A stretch of DNA of 5,895 nucleotides from assembly GCA_044232905.1 (NCBI GenBank), contig JBIIKZ010000098.1:1-5895 (forward strand). The letters are read 5' to 3'. Below the pieces are notes generated by a model. The model searched no databases and was not told where the DNA came from. It saw nothing but the letters and a program-made list of their open reading frames with translations. Shown here in pieces: positions 1 through 4,927 of the stretch. The stretch is from CANHVK01 sp044232905. Its GTDB lineage: Bacteria > Bacteroidota > Bacteroidia > Flavobacteriales_D > Crocinitomicaceae. The stretch's first letter is position 1. The number at the start of each line of letters is the position of its first letter. Both the position numbers and the translations under genes were made by a program.

Positions 1-389
1 AAAACATAGCAGTGAAAATTGATAGTGGAGCATATTCTAGTTCTATTCATTGTAGTTCTATTGAATTTGTATCTACTGACGAGGGGAATCAACTAGAGGT
101 GATTTTTTTAGATGAAAACAATAGTAATTTCACTGGTAAGGTATATGTTTTTAAAGATTTTAGAAAAAAGAAAGTAAAAAGCTCCACTGGAGATGAGCAA
201 GAACGATTTTTTATACAATTACCAATTATTCTATTTGAAAAAGAATTCCTTACAGATTTTTCATTAACCAGAAGAAATGGCTTACGAAATCCAATTTTAT
301 TAGGTAGAAAACTAACAAGTAATCGTTTTATTATTGATACGAGTATGACGAATGTTTCCTATAAGCACAAAAAAAAAGTACACAAATAA
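1..389 (+). CDS. RimB-like retropepsin-fold protein ('ATP-dependent zinc protease', PF05618), 5'-truncated
   Basis: The frame is open at the left edge. The codons before the GTG at 12 read N-I-A, giving NIAVKIDSGAYSSSIH, which is the family's N-terminal block (usually AKiDTGA.tSslHa), so GTG 12 is an internal Val and not a start. About 128 residues are visible and the true start is outside the window. D-S-G-A is the position of the catalytic Asp triad (D-[ST]-G-A) of retropepsin-type aspartic proteases, whose fold this family shares. No HExxH zinc motif is visible. The C-terminal block with SSTG, LTRRNGLRNPILLGRK and FIIDTS matches the family's conserved end (LTxRxxMRxPxLLGRxxL...F.VD). It is the first visible gene of a cluster, with rimK 25 nt downstream. 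In Pseudomonas, RimB of this family acts with RimK on ribosomal protein S6. Here a role in processing glutamylated protein tails is inferred. The last residues (HKKKVHK) are encoded by an A9 run that could cause slippage. Confidence 0.85.
   Translation, partial: NIAVKIDSGAYSSSIHCSSIEFVSTDEGNQLEVIFLDENNSNFTGKVYVFKDFRKKKVKSSTGDEQERFFIQLPIILFEKEFLTDFSLTRRNGLRNPILLGRKLTSNRFIIDTSMTNVSYKHKKKVHK
369..377 (+). other. A9 homopolymer run at the end of the RimB-like frame, possible slippage site
   Basis: Nine consecutive A residues encode KKK six codons before the stop at 387-389. The frame one base later is open from 349 to the rimK ATG at 415 and through rimK. Losing one A from the transcript, or a +1 ribosomal shift, would therefore join the RimB-like protein to RimK through a linker of about 17 residues. 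The run and open frame are seen directly. Actual slippage is speculation, because A runs are common in low-GC genomes. Confidence 0.3.
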
Positions 390-414
390 AGTAAATGCAT
401 TAAAATTTAAGATC

Positions 415-1293
415 ATGAAGATTGCCATTTTATCCCGGAACTCCAATTTGTATTCAACCAGAAGATTAGTTGAAGCTGCTTTAGAAAGAGGACATGAAGC
501 ACATGTAATTGACCATTTAAAATGTAACCTAGAAATAGAGCAAAAAGGTCCGTCTATTTTTTATCTCGATAAATATTTGGAAGCATATGACGCAGTTATT
601 CCTAGAATAGGTGCTTCGGTTACTTTTTATGGTACGGCAGTAATTCGTCAATTTGAAATGATGGATGTTTTTTCAGCGGTAAGTTCTAGAGGTATTGTAC
701 ATTCTAGAGATAAATTAAGATGTTTACAGGTGCTTTCTAAAGAGGGGATAGGTTTACCAAAAACTGTTTTTACAAATTATTCACGCAACGTGGAGCATGT
801 TGTGGAGTCTGCAGGTGGAGCTCCAGTAGTTTTAAAATTACTAGAAGGCACGCAAGGATTAGGCGTGGTATTAGCAGAAAATCAAAATGCTGCACAATCC
901 GTACTAGAAGCGTTTAACGGACTCAAGGCACGGGTAATTGTACAAGAATTCATTAAAGAAGCTAAAGGTGCAGATATTAGAGCTTTTGTGGTTGATGGAG
1001 AGGTAGTTGGCGCGATGAAAAGACAAGGTAAGGAGGGAGAATTCCGTTCCAATTTACATCGAGGAGGGTCTTCTAGAATCATCGAATTAACCGAGGAAGA
1101 AAGAGATGTAGCGATACGAGCAGCAAAGGCGGTAGGTTTAGGAATTGCAGGTGTAGACATGTTACAATCCGAAAGAGGACCTTTGGTATTAGAAGTTAAC
1201 TCTTCTCCAGGTTTAGAGGGAATAGAAAAAACGACAGGTGAAAACATAGCTGGTAAAATCATACAATTTCTTGAGAAAAACGTTCAATTATAA
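415..1293 (+). CDS. rimK: RimK-type ATP-grasp alpha-L-glutamate ligase
   Basis: The product is 292 residues; E. coli RimK is 300 and aligns end to end from MKIAILSR. It uses ATP to form an acyl phosphate and adds L-glutamate to a protein C-terminus (S6 in E. coli); E. coli RimK also makes poly-alpha-glutamate in vitro. The pre-ATP-grasp domain spans about 1-95 (VIPRIGASVTFYG at 61-73). ATP-grasp signatures are K100 in SRDKL, K141 with the glycine-rich loop LLEGTQGLGV (142-151), QEFIKEAKGADIR (177-189), R211 with HRGG (215-218), D248, and the Mg ligands E260 and N262 before SSPGLEGIEKTTG (263-275). ATG 415 is chosen because it begins at the family N-terminus. The in-frame ATG at 352 would add 21 Lys-rich residues overlapping the upstream gene. 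The cytoplasmic enzyme sits 25 nt after the RimB-like gene and 9 nt before the M14 hydrolase, which suggests co-transcription. No internal promoter was seen. The substrate in this organism is not shown by the sequence. Confidence 0.95.
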   Translation: MKIAILSRNSNLYSTRRLVEAALERGHEAHVIDHLKCNLEIEQKGPSIFYLDKYLEAYDAVIPRIGASVTFYGTAVIRQFEMMDVFSAVSSRGIVHSRDKLRCLQVLSKEGIGLPKTVFTNYSRNVEHVVESAGGAPVVLKLLEGTQGLGVVLAENQNAAQSVLEAFNGLKARVIVQEFIKEAKGADIRAFVVDGEVVGAMKRQGKEGEFRSNLHRGGSSRIIELTEEERDVAIRAAKAVGLGIAGVDMLQSERGPLVLEVNSSPGLEGIEKTTGENIAGKIIQFLEKNVQL

Positions 1294-1302
1294 CATTTAG
1301 TT

Positions 1303-2292
1303 GTGAGAAAAATAGTCATACTCGGCAAAGAAATCTTACCTGGTAAATCAGAGGAACTAAACTTAGATGTTGCGCATTTACATACGAGTACGCCAATACA
1401 AGTTCCAGTAATTGTTAGTAGAGGACTTGAAGATGGTCCTGTATTACTTTTAATGGCAGGAATGCATGGGGATGAAATTAATGGTATGGAAATTATTCGT
1501 CGTGTCATTCATAAAGGATGGCATAAACCTAATAAAGGAACAGTTATATGTATTCCAATATTTAATATTTTTGGCTTTTTGAATGTGTCTAGGGATTTAC
1601 CAGATGGGCGTGATTTAAATAGATCTTTTCCTGGTTCAAAAAATGGTTCATTAGCAAGTCAATTTGCCTATCATTTTATGAAGGAAATTGCACCAATAAC
1701 AGATTATATTTTAGATTTTCATACTGGAGCTTCACAACGAAGTAATTTTCCACAGATCCGTTGTGTTTTTAAAGATGATGAAAGTATTCGTTTGGCAAAA
1801 ATATTCAATCCTCCATTTATTATTCACTCTTCGCATATTTCAAAAACTGTTCGGGAGGTGATGCATCGAAGAGGAAAACATATTTTACTTTTTGAAGGTG
1901 GTAAAACAAATTCTATTGATGAATTTATAATTCATGAAGGATTGGAAGGTATCAAAAGAATGATGCATGCGCTCGATTTACGTCATTTTAAATTAGACAA
2001 AAACGAACATCAATCCGTTTTAATCAAAGCTACAAAATGGTTAAGAGCAAGTCATTCGGGTATGTTTTTACCCTTAATTAAAAATGGCTCACGCGTTATT
2101 GAAGGAACGGTATTAGGTTTAATTACAGATCCCTTTGGTAAAATTGAGCGTAAAGTTAAATCTACCATTGATGGTTATGTTTTCTGTGTCAATGAGGCTC
2201 CAATTGTAAATAAAGGAGATGCATTATTTAATATTGGTTCACCCAAAGAAATCGTACAATCAGGGTTGATACACCAATCTATTATCGATTAA
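1303..2292 (+). CDS. M14-family zinc hydrolase, succinylglutamate desuccinylase/aspartoacylase family (PF04952)
   Basis: The product is 329 residues. Zn ligands are H55 and E58 in GMHGDE (53-58) and H140 in DFHTG (138-142). The substrate-binding block DGRDLNRSFPG is at 101-111, and E198 in FEGG is the likely catalytic glutamate. All core residues are present, so an active zinc amide hydrolase is expected. Residues about 240-315 form a Gly-rich beta module (IDGYVF, KGDALFNIG) resembling the barrel domain of this family. GTG 1303 is the only usable start near this N-terminus: the in-frame codons before it are GTT, TTA and CAT, and then the rimK stop TAA (1291-1293). The gene therefore lies in the same frame as rimK, 9 nt away, and is probably translationally coupled. 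No arginine-succinyltransferase genes are nearby, so AstE activity is not supported. By position it may remove residues or acyl groups from RimK products, which is inference. M14 relatives in eukaryotes (CCPs) trim polyglutamate from tubulin. Confidence 0.88.
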   Translation: MRKIVILGKEILPGKSEELNLDVAHLHTSTPIQVPVIVSRGLEDGPVLLLMAGMHGDEINGMEIIRRVIHKGWHKPNKGTVICIPIFNIFGFLNVSRDLPDGRDLNRSFPGSKNGSLASQFAYHFMKEIAPITDYILDFHTGASQRSNFPQIRCVFKDDESIRLAKIFNPPFIIHSSHISKTVREVMHRRGKHILLFEGGKTNSIDEFIIHEGLEGIKRMMHALDLRHFKLDKNEHQSVLIKATKWLRASHSGMFLPLIKNGSRVIEGTVLGLITDPFGKIERKVKSTIDGYVFCVNEAPIVNKGDALFNIGSPKEIVQSGLIHQSIID

Positions 2293-2478
2293 TTATTTTA
2301 TTTTATGCAACTTAAACTATGTTGGTGCGTTATAGTAATGTGTAAAGTATAACAAAAGTTTAACAATATCTTTTATTTAATTTAAAAATTACAAAATTAA
2401 ATTTGGTATTGCTAGTTTTTTCGTTGTACCTTTGCACTCAATTTTTCGGGTTCATTCTAAAAAAGAAAGTTAGTAAAC
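2293..2478. other. Intergenic region between the rimK cluster and rpoD
   Basis: This 186-bp A+T-rich stretch is the longest non-coding segment. It contains the rpoD promoter in its right third. I found no convincing terminator for the upstream cluster: the only pairing seen, ACTAT (2316-2320) with ATAGT (2332-2336), is short and lacks a T tract. A second -7-like string, TATCTTTT (2367-2374), differs from consensus at the last base and has no good upstream partner. Confidence 0.6.
2402..2434 (+). promoter_or_regulatory. Bacteroidetes-type sigma promoter of rpoD
   Basis: TTTG at 2402-2405 and TACCTTTG at 2427-2434 match the -33 (TTTG) and -7 (TAnnTTTG) elements of Bacteroidetes housekeeping promoters exactly, with 21 bases between them. 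Transcription should start about 5-8 bases after the -7 element, near 2440, giving a leader of about 40 nt before the ATG at 2479. The factor recognising this class is the primary sigma encoded just downstream, so self-maintenance is likely. Confidence 0.8.
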
Positions 2479-3345
2479 ATGAGACAACTTAAAATTACCA
2501 AGTCGATTACAAATCGCGAAAGTCAATCTTTAGACAAATATTTACAAGATATTGGAAAAGAGGAGTTAATAACAGCTGAAGAAGAAGTAGAGTTAGCCCG
2601 TAAGATCAAACAAGGTGACCAACGTTCTTTAGAGAAATTAACGAGAGCAAATTTACGTTTCGTAGTTTCTGTAGCAAAACAATATCAAAATCAAGGGTTA
2701 ACCTTACCTGATTTAATTAATGAGGGTAATTTAGGTTTGATAAAAGCAGCACAAAAATTTGATGAAACACGTGGATTTAAATTTATTTCGTATGCAGTAT
2801 GGTGGATTAGACAATCGATTTTACAAGCTTTAGCGGAGCAAGCACGTATTGTTCGCTTACCATTAAACCAAGTAGGTTCATTAAATAAGATAAACAAGGC
2901 TTTTTCGAAATTAGAACAAGAGTTTGAAAGACAACCATCTGCTGAAGAATTGGCTGAAGCATTAGAAGTTCCAGAAGATAAAATCAAGGAAAGTTTAAAT
3001 GTATCCGGTCGTCACGTATCCATGGATGCACCTTTATCGACTTCTGAAGATGGTGGTACATTAATGGATGTAATGGCAAATGCAGATTCACCTAAAGCGG
3101 ATCACGCATTAATGGCTGAATCTCTACAAAAAGAAATAGAGCGTTCACTGAGCACTTTAACAGATAAAGAAAGAGAAATTATTCGTTTATTTTTTGGAAT
3201 AGGAATGAACCATGGTTTGACTTTAGAAGAAATTGGCGCGAAATTTAATTTAACGCGAGAAAGAGTAAGACAAATCAAAGAGAAAGCAATTCGAAGATTA
3301 AGACATACTTCTCGAAATAAATTATTAAAATCTTATTTAGGATAA
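2479..3345 (+). CDS. rpoD: Primary sigma factor RpoD/SigA (sigma-70 family, short Bacteroidetes form)
   Basis: The 288-residue product is the housekeeping sigma subunit that directs RNA polymerase core to -33/-7 promoters. Region 1.2 is at about 16-48 (LDKYLQDIG, LITAEEEVELARKI), region 2 at about 51-121 (LRFVVSVAKQY, DLINEGNLGLIKAAQKFD, and YAVWWIRQ at 105-112), and region 3 at about 126-200. Region 4.2 with the -35-binding helix-turn-helix is at about 247-275 (LTLEEIGAKFNLTRERVRQI). Region 1.1 and the large non-conserved insert of E. coli RpoD (613 residues) are absent, as is normal in this phylum. E. coli T440, which contacts the -10 element, corresponds to L115 here, while Q437 is kept as Q112. 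ATG 2479 follows the promoter and matches the family N-terminus (MRQLKITKSIT). There is no Shine-Dalgarno; the leader is A-rich. The gene appears monocistronic, with its own promoter and a terminator immediately after the stop. Confidence 0.96.
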   Translation: MRQLKITKSITNRESQSLDKYLQDIGKEELITAEEEVELARKIKQGDQRSLEKLTRANLRFVVSVAKQYQNQGLTLPDLINEGNLGLIKAAQKFDETRGFKFISYAVWWIRQSILQALAEQARIVRLPLNQVGSLNKINKAFSKLEQEFERQPSAEELAEALEVPEDKIKESLNVSGRHVSMDAPLSTSEDGGTLMDVMANADSPKADHALMAESLQKEIERSLSTLTDKEREIIRLFFGIGMNHGLTLEEIGAKFNLTRERVRQIKEKAIRRLRHTSRNKLLKSYLG

Positions 3346-3350
3346 TATTT

Positions 3351-3386
3351 ACGGCTGTAACTTTTAGGAGTTCAGCCGTTTTTTTT
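3351..3386 (+). terminator. Intrinsic terminator of rpoD
   Basis: ACGGCTG (3351-3357) pairs with CAGCCGT (3373-3379). AACT (3359-3362) pairs with AGTT (3369-3372) around a six-base loop, leaving one unpaired T at 3358. Eight T residues (3379-3386) follow the stem. The hairpin begins 5 bases after the rpoD stop and ends 29 bases before the GAPDH ATG. Confidence 0.85.
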
Positions 3387-3415
3387 GTTTATATATTAAT
3401 TTTCAATTTTAACAC

Positions 3416-4867
3416 ATGGAATCTGCTGTAGGTTACGAAAAAGAATTAAATGCACATGTTCAAAAAGAGCGTGCTGCTGTAGTATTAGCTAGCAAAACTG
3501 GTGAATTACTTTATGATAAAGGCATAGAATTGGTTTTGTACAGAAATCACTTATTGGATAGAACTGGATCTGAAATTTTGAATTTACATGATTATTCAAA
3601 AAATGTTGTAGAAAAACCAGTAGATGTATTTACAACTTCTGAATTAGCTTCAGAAATCTATAGTATGAATTTAGCTCCAGCTAAATTGGATATAGGAAAA
3701 CTTGCTACGGAATGGATTGCTGAACAAGCAAACTTTGAAAACAAACGTGCATTTTTAGAAAATAAATTAGCTGGATTCGATTTCGTTTCTGCAGGTGGTT
3801 TAGAACCTAGAGATGTAGTATTGTATGGTTTTGGTCGTATTGGTCGTTTGGCTGCTCGTGAATTAATTAAACAAGCTGGTAAAGGACAACAATTACGTTT
3901 ACGTGCAATTGTAACACGTGGAGCTACCGACAAAGATATTATCAAGCGTGCATCATTATTAAGAACAGATTCTGTGCATGGTGCTTTTAAAGGAACCGTT
4001 GAACCAGATTTATACCGTAGAGCTTTAATCATTAATGGCCAGGTAGTTCAAATGATTGACGCATCTAATCCAGAAGATATTGATTATACAGCGTATGGAA
4101 TTGACAATGCTTTAGTAATTGATAACACAGGTGTTTTCACAGATAGAACGGCATTATCTAGACACTTAAATTCAAAAGGTGTTTCTAAAGTATTATTAAC
4201 GGCTCCAGGAAAAGAAATTCCTAATGTTGTTTATGGTATAAACCAAGGTGAATTAGATTTAGAAAACGAAAATATCTTTTCAGCAGCATCTTGTACAACA
4301 AATGCCATTTCTCCGGTATTAAAAGTAATTCACGAAAAGTTAGGTGTTGTTAAAGGTCACATCGAAACTGTTCATGCATATACAAATGATCAAAACTTAT
4401 TAGATAACATGCATAAAAGTTCAAGAAGAGGACGTTCTGCAGCTATCAATATGGTAATCACTTCTACAGGAGCAGGTGCAGCGGTAACTAAAGTTATCCC
4501 TGGATTGAAAGATAAATTAACTGCAAATGCAGTTCGTGTACCTACACCAAATGGATCTTTAGCTATCTTAAATTTAAATGTAGAGAAAAAAACAAGCGTT
4601 GAAGAAGTAAATGCAATTTTGAAAGATGCAGCATTAAATGGAGATTTAGTTAATCAGATTTATTATTCATTTGATCCTGAATTAGTTTCTTCTGATATTA
4701 TTGGTAATACTTGTTGTTCAGTTTATGATTCACAAGCAACAATCGTTTCTCCTGATGCAGAAAACATAGTATTATACGCATGGTATGATAATGAATTTGG
4801 ATACACGAAACAAGTGATTCGTTTAGCAAAATATGTAACAAAAGTACAACGTAAAATATATTACTAA
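3416..4867 (+). CDS. gap: Glyceraldehyde-3-phosphate dehydrogenase, long form with N-terminal extension
   Basis: The 483-residue product reversibly converts glyceraldehyde 3-phosphate, phosphate and NAD(P)+ to 1,3-bisphosphoglycerate in glycolysis/gluconeogenesis. Classical GAPDH is about 335 residues with GFGRIGR near residue 8. Here that dinucleotide-binding loop is at 138-144, so about 130 extra mostly helical residues precede it, as in long GAPDHs of Bacteroidetes and Pseudomonas. The catalytic Cys is C293 in SAASCTTNAISP, the activating His is H320 in ETVHAYTNDQ, R374 lies in the NAVRVPTPNGS block (371-381), and WYDNEFGY is at 457-464. After the second strand, the usual N-D-L (the Asp that selects NAD) is replaced by V-T-R-G (166-169), hinting at NADP or dual use; this is inference. 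ATG 3416 is the first start after an in-frame TAA at 3410-3412. It lies 29 bases after the rpoD terminator with no clear promoter between, and it has its own terminator. Confidence 0.95.
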   Translation: MESAVGYEKELNAHVQKERAAVVLASKTGELLYDKGIELVLYRNHLLDRTGSEILNLHDYSKNVVEKPVDVFTTSELASEIYSMNLAPAKLDIGKLATEWIAEQANFENKRAFLENKLAGFDFVSAGGLEPRDVVLYGFGRIGRLAARELIKQAGKGQQLRLRAIVTRGATDKDIIKRASLLRTDSVHGAFKGTVEPDLYRRALIINGQVVQMIDASNPEDIDYTAYGIDNALVIDNTGVFTDRTALSRHLNSKGVSKVLLTAPGKEIPNVVYGINQGELDLENENIFSAASCTTNAISPVLKVIHEKLGVVKGHIETVHAYTNDQNLLDNMHKSSRRGRSAAINMVITSTGAGAAVTKVIPGLKDKLTANAVRVPTPNGSLAILNLNVEKKTSVEEVNAILKDAALNGDLVNQIYYSFDPELVSSDIIGNTCCSVYDSQATIVSPDAENIVLYAWYDNEFGYTKQVIRLAKYVTKVQRKIYY

Positions 4868-4893
4868 TTGAGAGTAAGTTTATTTCAATATTT

Positions 4894-4923
4894 AAACCTC
4901 GAAGAAATTCGAGGTTTTTTTTT
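4894..4923 (+). terminator. Strong intrinsic terminator of the GAPDH gene
   Basis: A perfect 10-bp stem, AAACCTCGAA (4894-4903) with TTCGAGGTTT (4908-4917), closes a GAAA tetraloop (4904-4907), and T residues run through 4923. It lies 26 bases after the GAPDH stop and 4 bases before the end of the convergent DUF4421 gene. On the minus strand the stem is followed by only a short T run (TTTAAAT), so it is a weaker signal in that direction. Confidence 0.9.
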
Positions 4924-4927
4924 AGTA

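Noticed and set aside
12..14. GTG as the start of the first gene
   Set aside because: Open frame and family similarity continue to its left (N-I-A before V-K-I-D-S-G-A), so the gene is truncated by the window edge.
352..414. Upstream ATG that would extend RimK by 21 residues
   Set aside because: The extension is Lys-rich, overlaps the upstream coding sequence, and precedes the exact family N-terminus MKIAILSR at 415. It is retained only as a possible slippage linker.
882..1262. 126-residue minus-strand open frame inside rimK
   Set aside because: It lies wholly opposite the conserved ATP-grasp region, has a low-complexity Ser/Pro/Thr-rich composition, and shows no family resemblance; it is an antisense shadow.
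1284..1508. 74-residue minus-strand open frame at the start of the M14 gene
   Set aside because: It is opposite the conserved GMHGDE coding region, with no recognisable motif or start signal.
1303..2292. Assignment of the M14 gene as astE (succinylglutamate desuccinylase)
   Set aside because: Family membership is clear, but no arginine-catabolism genes are nearby and the linkage is to RimK; the specific activity is not supported.
2316..2336. Short inverted repeat after the M14 gene as a terminator
   Set aside because: It has only five A/T-rich pairs with an 11-base loop and no following T tract.
2691..2987. 98-residue minus-strand open frame inside rpoD
   Set aside because: It is antisense to sigma regions 2-3 and its composition follows from the opposite strand.
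3658..4032. 124-residue minus-strand open frame inside the GAPDH gene
   Set aside because: It is antisense to the N-terminal and Rossmann coding sequence, with no family features.
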